Of a DNA stretch of 64,000 bases, positions 36,801 through 45,225 are shown one piece after another; the first letter of the stretch is position 1; every line of letters begins with the position of its first letter. The translations under genes were made by a program, and so were the position numbers. Origin of the DNA: Lysobacteraceae bacterium. GTDB taxonomy: Bacteria; Pseudomonadota; Gammaproteobacteria; Nevskiales; Nevskiaceae. The DNA lies in assembly GCA_013823855.1 (NCBI GenBank), contig PNMW01000046.1:1-64000 (forward strand), read 5' to 3'. The notes under the pieces are model-generated. The model saw only the letters and a program-made list of their open reading frames with translations, had not been told where the DNA came from and ran no database searches.

Positions 36801-38238
36801 ACTCGCGGTCGATGCGTCGGGCGCGCCTGCGCGCGGCCCACGCTGGCTGCTGCGGGCGTTGATGACCCGGGTCGACCTCAAGACCCGGCTCAGCCTGTTC
36901 ATCGGCCTGCTGCTCGGGGTGGTGCTGCTGCTCGCCGTCTACGCGGTGCTGGGCAATTCCAAGCGTGCCGTGCAGGGCGAGATCGACGCCGTGATGCGGC
37001 TGGCGGGCAATCTGCTCGACGACAAGGCGATCCCCGCCGAAACCACTGACCAGACGGTCCTGCCGGTGCTGATCAGCGTCTTCGACCACACGCGACATCT
37101 GTGCGTGGAGCGGAGCGGCGCGAACGCGGCTGCGAGCGCGCGGTTGTGTCCGGCGGCGATCGACGATCGGGTTCCCGACTGGTTCATCGCCCACGTCACC
37201 ACGGCGCCGCGCGCGCTGCGCGTCGAACTGCCGACCGTCGACGGTCATCGGCAGCCGGTCGTGATCCACTCCGATCCGGCCGACGAGATCCTCGAAGCCT
37301 GGGACGAGGCGCGTCCGTTGCTGCTCCTGATCGTGGCCATCGGCTTCCTGACCAATGCCATCGTGGTGTTTTCGGTCTGGCGTGCCTTGAAGCCGATCGA
37401 CCTGATCCGCGATGCGCTGGGCCGCATCGGCCGCGGCGATCTGCACCCGGGCCTGCCGAAAGCGACGACGCCGGAGCTGCGGACGATCATCGACGGTGTC
37501 GTCGAACTCGGCCTGAGTCTCGAGCAGGCGCGTTCCGACAACCAGCGATTGCTGCGTCACAGTCTTGAAGTCCAGGAGCGCGAGCGGCGTTCGATCGCCC
37601 GCGAGCTGCATGACGAGATTGGCCAGAGCCTCGCCGCGATGGATGCCGAGGCGGCCCTGCTGCATCAGCGAGTCGGTGCGACGGCTCCGGAACTGTCGGC
37701 GCGTACCCAGGGCATCCGCTCGGGAATCGCCACGCTGTACGACGGACTGCATCTGCTGCTGGCGCGCCTGCGACCAGCCGGGCTCGATGAATTCGGCCTG
37801 GGGCCGACACTGGAAAGCCTGGTAGCCGACTGGTCCGGACGCTGTCCGCAGATCCGCTTCGAGGTGCGCATCGACGTCGAGCGGGTGGCAGGCGAGGCCC
37901 TGGTACAGGTCTACCTGTACCGCATCGCCCAGGAGGCGCTGGTCAACATCGCCCGTCACGCCCGCGCCCGGCGGGTCAGCGTGATGCTCTGCCGCGATGT
38001 CGACGGCGCACTGCACCTGCGCATCTCCGACGACGGCTGCGGCCTGCCGGCCGACCTGCGCTTCAGCGGTGACACCGAGGCACGTCGGCGCGCGAAACCC
38101 GACGGTGATCGGGTGGGGCTGGGGCTGCTCGGAATGATCGAACGTGCCGAGACCCTGGGTGCCACCTTGCGCATCGATTCGCTGCCCGGCGAGGGCACGA
38201 CCATCTCGGTGCGACTGCCGCAGCAATTGCTGCTCTGA
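36793..38238 (+). CDS. Sensor histidine kinase with MoxY/LapD-like periplasmic domain
   Basis: 481 residues, GTG start. TM1 (~34-54), a periplasmic sensor of about 120 residues resembling LapD/MoxY N domains, TM2 (~175-195), HAMP, then a HisKA_3 domain with His273 in RSIARELHDEIGQSL and a HATPase with RIAQEALVNIARHA and DDGCGLP. The periplasmic location of the sensor fits detection of alcohol, metal or redox state near the dehydrogenase. It overlaps the response regulator gene by eight bases. Confidence 0.9.
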   Translation: MSELAVDASGAPARGPRWLLRALMTRVDLKTRLSLFIGLLLGVVLLLAVYAVLGNSKRAVQGEIDAVMRLAGNLLDDKAIPAETTDQTVLPVLISVFDHTRHLCVERSGANAAASARLCPAAIDDRVPDWFIAHVTTAPRALRVELPTVDGHRQPVVIHSDPADEILEAWDEARPLLLLIVAIGFLTNAIVVFSVWRALKPIDLIRDALGRIGRGDLHPGLPKATTPELRTIIDGVVELGLSLEQARSDNQRLLRHSLEVQERERRSIARELHDEIGQSLAAMDAEAALLHQRVGATAPELSARTQGIRSGIATLYDGLHLLLARLRPAGLDEFGLGPTLESLVADWSGRCPQIRFEVRIDVERVAGEALVQVYLYRIAQEALVNIARHARARRVSVMLCRDVDGALHLRISDDGCGLPADLRFSGDTEARRRAKPDGDRVGLGLLGMIERAETLGATLRIDSLPGEGTTISVRLPQQLLL

Positions 38239-38562
38239 GCGTGGCATCTGTCACCGCGGGCTGTAACGCATGTGACTCGTTTGTCGTCCCCTCAGTGAAA
38301 CAGAACGGGCGTCGACGGCGTTCGGTATAACCGAATAAATATCTTAATTTTCAATTAATTAGGAAATATTCCTGATTTGGCATGTCGATTGCTCTAGGGG
38401 GCTCGCCGTCACACTTGTGCGGGTTGCATGTGTCTACAGGCCAGCGGTCAACAGACTGGTCGAGGACAGTTGCAGCTGAAGAGGAAGTGGGGCGGCGCGG
38501 GATGGGAGTCCGCCGAGGCGGATTGCCGTGCCGTACCTCTCAACAATATTGGGGAATTACAA
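38239..38562. other. 324-bp control region upstream of the porin gene
   Basis: No gene is supported. It contains CTGTCACC at 38248-38255 with an inverted GTGAC at 38272-38276, a 15-bp palindrome TTCGGT-ATA-ACCGAA at 38321-38335, a run of AT-rich DNA (38334-38377) of the kind IHF bends, and a sigma54 promoter at 38378-38393. The leader from the predicted start (~38404) to the ATG is about 158 nt, unusually long. Confidence 0.6.
38378..38393 (+). promoter_or_regulatory. Sigma54 promoter of the porin gene
   Basis: TGGCAT, five bases, TTGC, then T: all key positions match, with GG (38379-38380) and GC (38391-38392) ten bases apart. This is the best sigma54 match in the window. Confidence 0.8.
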
Positions 38563-39789
38563 ATGTCCAAGTCGAACCAGCGAAATCTGATTGCCGCCAC
38601 AGTGGCACTGCTGTCCTCCACGGGCGCCAGCGCGCTCGAACTCAATGCCGGTGACTACAAGTTCACCGTCAACGGCAACATCAACGTCCACTACGTCTAT
38701 TCGGACTGCGACAGCAGCAGCCCGGTCGTGATCGGCGGTGGCCTGGCCTGCACCGGCGGCGGCGGCACCGCGAAATCGGCCTCGGCGGTGACCAACGGCC
38801 TGCTGCCGGCCGCGCTGTCGTTCGGCGTCATCACCCAGCAGAACGGCCTCGACATCGAGGGACACTTCGGCTTCTATCCGGGCATCAGCACCAACGACGG
38901 CGGCAGCCCGAATCTGACCGATGGCTCCGGCAACGTCGGCCTCGGCACCACCGGCCTCGACGTTCGTCAGGTCTATCTGACCGTTGGCAACAAGGACATC
39001 GGCACCTTCACCGCCGGCCGCAACTTCGGCCTGTTCGGCTTCGACGCGATCATCAACGACATGACCATTCCGGGCGTCGGCGCCGCTGGCGCCGCTGCTT
39101 CGGGCGCGCCGGCCAACACCACGCTGGGCTCGATCGGCCTCGGCTATGTCTATACCGACACGCTGGCGCAGATGAATTACACGACGCCGAACTTCGCCGG
39201 CGCCACGCTGACTGTCGGCATCTACGACCCGCTCAACGCGCTCGGTGGCGCGGCGGGCCGCAAGACCCAGCCCGGCTTCCACGGCAAACTGGCCTACAAG
39301 GCCGATGTCGCGGGCACCAAGGTGTATCTGTCGAGCGCCTTCATCACCCAGCAGCAGCGCGACGACGGCGGCAACGACGACTACCGCAGCTACGGCGTCG
39401 ACCTCGGCGGCAAGGTCAACATCGCCGATCTCGAACTCGGTGGCTGGTACTACTACGGCAAGGGTCTCGGCACCACCGCGCTGTTCCTGCTCGGCTCCGA
39501 TGGCGACGGCGGCCGTCGCGGCTCGAACGGCTATCTGGCCCAGGCCACCTACAAGATCGATGCGGTCAAGCTCGGCGTGAACTACGGTGTCAGCCGTCTG
39601 AGCGGCGCCGATGGCGAGAATGCGACGGGTCTGGTGCGCAGCAACACCAAGATCACTGGCGGCGTCTATTACTCGCTGACCAAGAACCTGATGCTGCTGA
39701 GCGAGGTGACCTCGGTGACCGCCAAGGCGCACGGCGGCGGCAAGAATGAAGCGCTGAACTTCAACGTCGGCACCTTCCTGTCGTTCTGA
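38563..39789 (+). CDS. Outer-membrane porin
   Basis: 408 residues. A signal peptide ends near GASA. The mature protein starts ELNAGDYKFTVNGNINVHYVY and consists of alternating beta strands with Gly/Asn/Asp-rich loops, ending in Phe (TFLSF) as BAM substrates do. The pattern is that of 16-strand general or specific porins of proteobacteria (DcaP/Omp-type). Placed between the regulators and the alcohol dehydrogenase and driven by a sigma54 promoter, it probably admits the alcohol or metal needed by the periplasmic enzyme. A strong intrinsic terminator follows. Confidence 0.85.
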   Translation: MSKSNQRNLIAATVALLSSTGASALELNAGDYKFTVNGNINVHYVYSDCDSSSPVVIGGGLACTGGGGTAKSASAVTNGLLPAALSFGVITQQNGLDIEGHFGFYPGISTNDGGSPNLTDGSGNVGLGTTGLDVRQVYLTVGNKDIGTFTAGRNFGLFGFDAIINDMTIPGVGAAGAAASGAPANTTLGSIGLGYVYTDTLAQMNYTTPNFAGATLTVGIYDPLNALGGAAGRKTQPGFHGKLAYKADVAGTKVYLSSAFITQQQRDDGGNDDYRSYGVDLGGKVNIADLELGGWYYYGKGLGTTALFLLGSDGDGGRRGSNGYLAQATYKIDAVKLGVNYGVSRLSGADGENATGLVRSNTKITGGVYYSLTKNLMLLSEVTSVTAKAHGGGKNEALNFNVGTFLSF

Positions 39790-39815
39790 CAACAAACCTC
39801 TCCTAGCGCCAAATT

Positions 39816-39841
39816 ACCGGGCCTCGTGCCCGGTTTTTTTT
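39816..39841 (+). terminator. Intrinsic terminator after the porin gene
   Basis: ACCGGGC (39816-39822) pairs with GCCCGGT (39828-39834) around CTCGT and is followed by eight T residues. It is a textbook rho-independent terminator. Confidence 0.9.
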
Positions 39842-40231
39842 GCCTGATGCCCAAGGGGATTCGCCCGCGATGCGGAAGCGCGGGTATCTGTGTCATTTTC
39901 GGCCCTCATGGGTATCGTCCCGGCAACGAGACAGGCATGAAGGGGTTGTCCCCGGCGGGTGACAGCGGCCCGAGTGCCCGATGGAGGCAGGCCTTCGTGG
40001 CGTCGACAAGCGTCTGGCCCGAGCGGCCGAGACGGTGTCATCGGATGGAATTTCCTGAATAGGATCAATCGGATGACAGACCCCGGAGGGGACGCTGCAA
40101 GCCCGGACCGGCGGCCGGGAAACATGCAGAAAAGTATTGCCGAGCTGGCACCGATCGTGCTTTAGGGCGCGCCGGTGACAGCAGTTGTCCGCCACACCCG
40201 TACACAACAAAGCCTTGAGGAGAAATAAAAA
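39842..40231. other. 390-bp control region upstream of the alcohol dehydrogenase
   Basis: I see no credible gene. It contains GGTGACAGC (39958-39966, the reverse complement of the CTGTCACC-type motif), an inverted pair TGTCATC (40036-40042) and GATGACA (40072-40078), the sigma54 promoter at 40146-40161, and another GGTGACAGC at 40174-40182 beside the predicted start. Confidence 0.55.
40146..40161 (+). promoter_or_regulatory. Sigma54 promoter of the quinoprotein alcohol dehydrogenase
   Basis: TGGCAC, five bases, GTGC, then T, with GG (40147-40148) and GC (40159-40160) ten bases apart. The -24 half is a perfect match. Transcription would start near 40172, 60 bases before the ATG. AGGAG lies upstream of the ATG. 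Confidence 0.8.
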
Positions 40232-42019
40232 ATGTCCAGTAACGCAGTAGCAAGCAATGTCGCAGGGGGCAGCATCAAGGCCCTGGCCGGCCTGGCGCTC
40301 GCCGCCAGCATCTCGTCGGCCTTCGCCGGCCCGGTGACCGACGCGATGATTCTGAACGACCAGAACACGCCGAACGACGTGCTGACGGTTGGCATGGGCA
40401 CCACCGGCCAGCGCTTCAGCAGCTCGACCCAGATCAACTCCGATACCGTCGTCGACCTGGTTCCGGCCTGGTCGTTCTCGTTCGGCGGTGAAAAGCAGCG
40501 CGGCCAGGAAACCCAGGCGCTGGTGCACGACGGCAAGATCTTCATCACCGGTTCGTACTCACGCCTGTGGGCGCTCGACCAGAAGACCGGCAGCAAGCTG
40601 TGGTCGTACGAGCACCGTCTGCCGGAAGGCATCGTGCCGTGCTGCGACGTCGTCAACCGCGGCGCTGCGCTGTACGACAACCTGGTGATCTTCGGCACGC
40701 TCGACGCCAAGCTGGTCGCGCTCAACGCGGACACCGGCAAGGTGGTCTGGACCGAAACCATCGACGATTTCAAGGGCGGCTACTCGTATACGGCGGCGCC
40801 GCTGATCGTGAAGGGAAAACTCATTACCGGCGTGTCCGGCGGCGAATTCGGTGTCGTCGGTCGTATCGAGGCGCGTGACGCCAAGACCGGCAAGATGGTC
40901 TGGTCGCGTCCGACCGTCGAAGGCCACATGGGCTACCTGAACGGCAAGGAAAACGGCATTTCGGGCAAGACCAACGCCACCTGGCCGGGCGACCTCTGGA
41001 AGACCGGCGGCGCCGCCACCTGGCTGGGCTGCACCTATGGTGCCGACACCAACCTGATCTACTGCGGCACCGGCAACCCGGCGCCGTGGAACGCCTTCAC
41101 CCGTCCGGGCGACAACCTGTACTCGACCTCCACCGTCGCGATCAACGCCGACAACGGCAAGATCGAGTGGAGCTACCAGGGCACGCCGAACGATCACTGG
41201 GATTTCGACGGCGTCAACGAGTTCATCGCGTTCGACCTGAAGAAGGATGGCAAGACCGTCAAGGCCGGCGCCAAGGCCGACCGCAACGGCTTCTTCTATG
41301 TGCTGAACCGCGAGAACGGCAAGCTGCTCGCTGCCAGCCCGTTCGTCACCAAGCAGACCTGGGCTTCGGGCGTCGACCTGAAGACCGGCCGTCCGGTGGA
41401 GTCGAACAACCGCCCCGGCGATCCGCAGAAGGCCGAAAAGGGTTCGTCGGTGTTCGCCGCGCCGTCGTTCCTCGGCGGCAAGAACTGGATGCCGATGGCC
41501 TACTCGGGCCAGACCGGTCTGTTCTATGTACCGGCCAACGAGTGGGGCATGGACATCTGGAACGAGCCGATCACCTACAAGAAGGGTGCGGCCTACCTGG
41601 GCGCCGGCTTCACCATCAAGCCGTTGTACGACGACTACATCGGCGCGCTGCGTGCCGTCGACCCGGCCACCGGCAAGATCGTGTGGGAGTACAAGAACCC
41701 GGCTCCGCTGTGGGGTGGCGTGATGACCACCGCCGGCAATCTGGTGTTCACCGGCACGCCGGAAGGCTTCCTGAAGGCGTTCGACGCCAAGACCGGCAAG
41801 GAGCTGTGGAAGTTCCAGACCGGTTCGGGCGTCGTCGGTCAGCCGACCACCTGGGAACAGGATGGCGAACAGTACGTCGGCGTCGCGTCGGGCTGGGGCG
41901 GTGCGGTTCCGCTCTGGGGCGGCGAAGTTGCCAAGAAGGTCAAGGACATCAGCCAGGGTGGCTCGTTCTGGGTCTTCAAGCTGCACAAGTCGGGCAAGGC
42001 CACGGTTGCCCAGCAGTAA
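40232..42019 (+). CDS. PQQ-dependent alcohol dehydrogenase with lanthanide-type metal site (ExaF/PedH/XoxF-like)
   Basis: 595 residues with a long N-terminal signal ending near SSAFA. An eight-bladed propeller with W-motifs is expected. The adjacent Cys137-Cys138 disulfide of quinoprotein ADHs lies in [11 protein letters not shown]. Metal ligands are Glu205 (SGGEFGVVG), Asn282 (GTGNPAPWN) and catalytic Asp324. Two residues on, Asp326 ([10 protein letters not shown]) is the extra carboxylate diagnostic of lanthanide-dependent enzymes; calcium enzymes have Ala, Ser or Thr there. It oxidises alcohols in the periplasm and passes electrons to cytochrome c. Substrate range (ethanol, longer or aromatic alcohols) cannot be read. 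Confidence 0.93.
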   Translation: MSSNAVASNVAGGSIKALAGLALAASISSAFAGPVTDAMILNDQNTPNDVLTVGMGTTGQRFSSSTQINSDTVVDLVPAWSFSFGGEKQRGQETQALVHDGKIFITGSYSRLWALDQKTGSKLWSYEHRLPEGIVPCCDVVNRGAALYDNLVIFGTLDAKLVALNADTGKVVWTETIDDFKGGYSYTAAPLIVKGKLITGVSGGEFGVVGRIEARDAKTGKMVWSRPTVEGHMGYLNGKENGISGKTNATWPGDLWKTGGAATWLGCTYGADTNLIYCGTGNPAPWNAFTRPGDNLYSTSTVAINADNGKIEWSYQGTPNDHWDFDGVNEFIAFDLKKDGKTVKAGAKADRNGFFYVLNRENGKLLAASPFVTKQTWASGVDLKTGRPVESNNRPGDPQKAEKGSSVFAAPSFLGGKNWMPMAYSGQTGLFYVPANEWGMDIWNEPITYKKGAAYLGAGFTIKPLYDDYIGALRAVDPATGKIVWEYKNPAPLWGGVMTTAGNLVFTGTPEGFLKAFDAKTGKELWKFQTGSGVVGQPTTWEQDGEQYVGVASGWGGAVPLWGGEVAKKVKDISQGGSFWVFKLHKSGKATVAQQ

Positions 42020-42061
42020 GCTTCGGCTGGCCCGCTTGACCACACGATAAGCGGAACGGAG

Positions 42062-42090
42062 AAGGAGCCCGGTGATATGGGCTCCTTTTT
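42062..42090 (+). terminator. Intrinsic terminator after the alcohol dehydrogenase
   Basis: AAGGAGCCC (42062-42070) pairs with GGGCTCCTT (42079-42087) around an 8-nt loop and runs into five T residues. It probably sets a higher level of dehydrogenase mRNA than of the cytochrome and relay genes downstream. Confidence 0.88.
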
Positions 42091-42186
42091 CGATTCACGC
42101 GGTCTCACCGTTGTTCCCGAACCCCTTTTCATCTTTCCGCCATTCCGCAGTCCGGAATACTCCTTCACGCAACACTGGAAACCACG

Positions 42187-42612
42187 ATGACCCGTAACCT
42201 GATCAAGTCTTCCGCCATCGCTGCCGTCGCCGCCGCTGGCCTGATGAGCGCCACCGTGTTCGCCCATGGCGACGTCACGCCGCAGGCGGTCGACACCTCC
42301 AAGCTGCCGGCGCTGAAGGCGCCGACCGACAAGAACCCCTACGTCGGCAACGCCGAAGCGATCAAGCTCGGCTCGTCGGCGTTCAACCAGAACTGCGCGC
42401 GCTGCCACGGCCTCGGCGCCGTTTCCGGCGGCATCGCGCCGGATCTTCGCTACCTGCCGACCGATCAGCCGACCGACGAGTACTTCAAGGGCAAGGTGCA
42501 GAACGGCGCGGTGCGCAACGGCGTGACCTACATGCCGCCGTTCAAGGACGTGTTCAAGGAAGAGGCGATCTGGGCGATCCGCAGCTACCTCGTCAGCATC
42601 CACGTCGAATAA
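42187..42612 (+). CDS. Periplasmic cytochrome c, electron acceptor of the alcohol dehydrogenase
   Basis: 141 residues. Signal peptide ending at VFAHG. One heme site CARCH (Cys70, Cys73, His74) and a likely axial Met in TYMPPF. It resembles the c550/XoxG/PedF-type cytochromes encoded beside quinoprotein alcohol dehydrogenases, which carry electrons to a terminal oxidase. The XoxJ-like gene starts six bases after its stop. Confidence 0.92.
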   Translation: MTRNLIKSSAIAAVAAAGLMSATVFAHGDVTPQAVDTSKLPALKAPTDKNPYVGNAEAIKLGSSAFNQNCARCHGLGAVSGGIAPDLRYLPTDQPTDEYFKGKVQNGAVRNGVTYMPPFKDVFKEEAIWAIRSYLVSIHVE

Positions 42613-42618
42613 CGACTG

Positions 42619-43488
42619 ATGAAGGCCATCCAGGCATTGATCGCGGGGCTGGCGCTGCTGGCCTCGACGATCGCTCCCGCCACCCGCGCGGATGACGATG
42701 TCGACGGTCTCGATCGGGTTCGCAAGAAGGGCACGATCGAGTTCGTCGTCTATCGCGATTTCCCGCCGTACTCCGACGACCGCAGCGGCAGCTTCACCGG
42801 GGTCGACATCGACATGGGCACTGCGCTGGCGGCGGCGCTGGACCTGAAGGCCAGCTTCCGGACCTTCATTCCCGGTGACGATCTCGACGACGACCTGCGC
42901 AATCAGCTGTGGCGCGGCACCATCGTCGGCGGCTCGGTCGGCGATGTCATGCTGCACGTCGGCGCCGATCCGCAGTACGTCGCGCGCCAGGACAAGGTGT
43001 CGATCTTCGGCGTGTATTACCGCGAGGCGATCGCGGTGTCCTTCGACCCCAAGCGCTTCGGCAGCTACAGCACGCTCGACGACCTCGAGGGCCACAAGGT
43101 CGGGGTGGAACTCGGCTCGCTGGCCGACCAGTACCTGACCAACTACCACGGCGGGGCGATTGCCAAGTCGGTCCACCGGTTCCCGACGCTCGACGAAGCG
43201 GCCAAGGCCTATTGCCAAGGCAAGCTCGACAGCGCGATCGCGCCGAAGGGCGAGCTGCAGGGGCTGATGCACGACAACGGCTGCCCGGATCGCTACGCGG
43301 CGCCGCAGCCGCTGGTGCTGCAGGGCATCTACCACGGTGCCTGGGAACTGGGCATCGCGGTCAAGAAGGACAGCCCGAAGCTGCGCGATGCGCTGGCCAT
43401 GGCGATGGCCAGGCTGATCGAGAGCGGCGAGCTGAAAGCGATCTACGCCCGCCACGGGATGGATTACAACGCCCCAGGCCTGCGCTGA
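42619..43488 (+). CDS. Quinoprotein-associated periplasmic binding protein (XoxJ/MxaJ-like)
   Basis: 289 residues with a signal peptide ending at ATRA. The type 2 binding-protein fold is seen in GTIEFVVYRDFPPYSDDRSGSFTGVDIDMGTALAAAL. MxaJ and XoxJ have this fold and are encoded next to the dehydrogenase and its cytochrome, as here; they are thought to help load cofactor or mature the enzyme rather than to feed a transporter. No permease gene adjoins it, which supports that reading. Confidence 0.85.
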   Translation: MKAIQALIAGLALLASTIAPATRADDDVDGLDRVRKKGTIEFVVYRDFPPYSDDRSGSFTGVDIDMGTALAAALDLKASFRTFIPGDDLDDDLRNQLWRGTIVGGSVGDVMLHVGADPQYVARQDKVSIFGVYYREAIAVSFDPKRFGSYSTLDDLEGHKVGVELGSLADQYLTNYHGGAIAKSVHRFPTLDEAAKAYCQGKLDSAIAPKGELQGLMHDNGCPDRYAAPQPLVLQGIYHGAWELGIAVKKDSPKLRDALAMAMARLIESGELKAIYARHGMDYNAPGLR

Positions 43489-43516
43489 CGTGCGGGCTGC
43501 GCCACCGGGAGTCTGC

Positions 43517-44275
43517 ATGTCGACGCTGCCGCTGATCGTGATGCTGTGCCTCGTTGCGGCGTCCGCATCCGCGGCCGAGCTTCCGGCTGACCCGCTGAAT
43601 TCGCCGGCCTGGAGCACGATCGCCGGCCGCTACTTCAAGGGCCAGACGGTGGCGTTCGACGCCCGGGTCAAGGTGACGGCGCCAAGCAGCGCCGAAGACC
43701 CGCTCGATGTGCCGGTGCAGATCAGCGCCGAAGGCCTCCCGGACGTTCAGGAAATGCTGGTCGTCGCCGATCTCAATCCGATCCAGAAGATCCTGAGCTA
43801 CGAGCCATTGCGCGCGGCGCCCAGCCTGGCGTTCCGTTTCAAGGTCGAGCAGTCGACGCCGATCCGCGTCGCGGCGCGAACCAGGGATGGGGTCTGGCAT
43901 CTCGGCGGCGTCTGGCTCAGCGCCGCTGGCGGCGGTTGCACGACACCCAGCTACGGCAGCGCCGATCCGGTCTGGCAGACCCGGCTCAACGAGGTCCGGG
44001 GTCGGCTGTGGCCTGCCGACGACCATACCGGCCAGCGCCTGCGGCTGAGGGTGATTCATCCGATGGACACCGGGCTCGCCAACGGCATTCCCGCGTTCTA
44101 CATCGACCGCATCGTGCTCAGCGACGCCAAGGGCGTGACGCTGGCCCGGCTGAACACCTTCGAGCCGGTGTCGGAGAATCCGGTGCTCAGCTTCGATCTC
44201 AGGGGCAGCGGTGCGGTGCAGGTATCCGGCGGCGATATCCAGGGCAACACGTTCTCGGCCGAGATCAGCCCGTGA
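43517..44275 (+). CDS. SoxYZ-like fused carrier protein of the quinoprotein relay
   Basis: 252 residues from the ATG at 43517, which follows GGGAG; an in-frame GTG at 43490 is a weaker start. A signal peptide ends near SASA. The first domain resembles SoxY and ends in GGGCTTPS, where a cysteine replaces the swinging-arm terminus. The second is SoxZ-like (FYIDRIVLSDAKG...). Fused SoxYZ-like proteins are known beside quinoprotein dehydrogenases; their cargo is not established. Its stop overlaps the hydrolase start (GTGA). Confidence 0.82.
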   Translation: MSTLPLIVMLCLVAASASAAELPADPLNSPAWSTIAGRYFKGQTVAFDARVKVTAPSSAEDPLDVPVQISAEGLPDVQEMLVVADLNPIQKILSYEPLRAAPSLAFRFKVEQSTPIRVAARTRDGVWHLGGVWLSAAGGGCTTPSYGSADPVWQTRLNEVRGRLWPADDHTGQRLRLRVIHPMDTGLANGIPAFYIDRIVLSDAKGVTLARLNTFEPVSENPVLSFDLRGSGAVQVSGGDIQGNTFSAEISP

Positions 44276-45225
44276 GGTGCTGGCCGTGGCTGGCGGCGCT
44301 GGCCGCCGCCGCCGGACTGTCGGCACCGGCCAGCGCGGCGAGCTTCGATTACCGGCTGCAAGCGCGGAAAGTGGCTGACGGCGTCTACGCGCTGATCGGC
44401 AAGATCGAGAACTTCAGCCGCGAGAATGGCGGCAACATCGTCAATACCGGCTTCATCATCGGCGTCGACGGCGTCATCGTGATCGACACCGGGCCGTCGA
44501 AGGCCTACGGCGAGCAGCAGCGCGCCGCGATTGCCCAGCTGACCGCGAAGCCGATCGTGCAGGTGCTGCTGACCCATTCCCACCCGGACCATGTGCTCGG
44601 CAACCAGGCCTATCCGGGCGTTCCGGTCGCCAGCCTGCCGGCGACCGCGGTGACGCTGACCCAAAGCGGCGATGCGCTGCTCGGCAATCTGTACCGTCTG
44701 GTCGGCGATGCGATGCGGGATACCGAAGTACGCCTGCCGAATGCGGTGGCCGCCGATGGCGCGCTGAGTGTCGCCGGTCGCAAGCTGCGGCTGATCGCGG
44801 CCCGCGGCCACAGCGACGGCGATCTGATGGTGTTCGATGAGGCCAGTCACACCTTGTTCGCCGGCGATCTGGTGTTCTTCGAACGCGCGCCGACCACGCC
44901 GAATGCCGACCTTCCGCAGTGGCTGGAAACGCTCGACGCGCTCGACGGGTTCGAGTTCGCAGTCCTGGTGCCGGGCCACGGGCCGGTGCTCCACGACCAT
45001 GCCGGCATCGCCCAGACGCGCGACTATCTGCGCTGGCTGAGGGACAGCCTGCAAGGGGCCGCCCGCCGTGGCCTGGACATGCCCGAAGTGCTGCAATTGC
45101 CGATGCCGGAGCGGTTCCGGACCCTTGCGGTGCTGAAGACCGAATACGAACGTTCGGTGACGCACCTGTATCCCGCCTACGAGCTGGATACCCTGCCCAC
45201 GATCCCGAGATCGAAGCCGAAATGA
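44272..45225 (+). CDS. Quinoprotein relay zinc metallohydrolase (metallo-beta-lactamase fold)
   Basis: 317 residues, GTG start, signal peptide ending near ASAA. The zinc motif HSHPDH and later His residues in ARGHSDGD and VPGHGPVLHDH are intact. The fold and context match the SoxH-related hydrolase 1 family that occurs with PQQ dehydrogenases and SoxYZ-like carriers. It overlaps both neighbours by four bases. It may release a thioester- or persulfide-like cargo from the carrier (inference). Confidence 0.85.
   Translation: MRCWPWLAALAAAAGLSAPASAASFDYRLQARKVADGVYALIGKIENFSRENGGNIVNTGFIIGVDGVIVIDTGPSKAYGEQQRAAIAQLTAKPIVQVLLTHSHPDHVLGNQAYPGVPVASLPATAVTLTQSGDALLGNLYRLVGDAMRDTEVRLPNAVAADGALSVAGRKLRLIAARGHSDGDLMVFDEASHTLFAGDLVFFERAPTTPNADLPQWLETLDALDGFEFAVLVPGHGPVLHDHAGIAQTRDYLRWLRDSLQGAARRGLDMPEVLQLPMPERFRTLAVLKTEYERSVTHLYPAYELDTLPTIPRSKPK

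Noticed and set aside
39826-40062. Short open frame between porin and alcohol dehydrogenase
   Set aside because: It starts inside the porin terminator, has no ribosome site and overlaps likely control elements.
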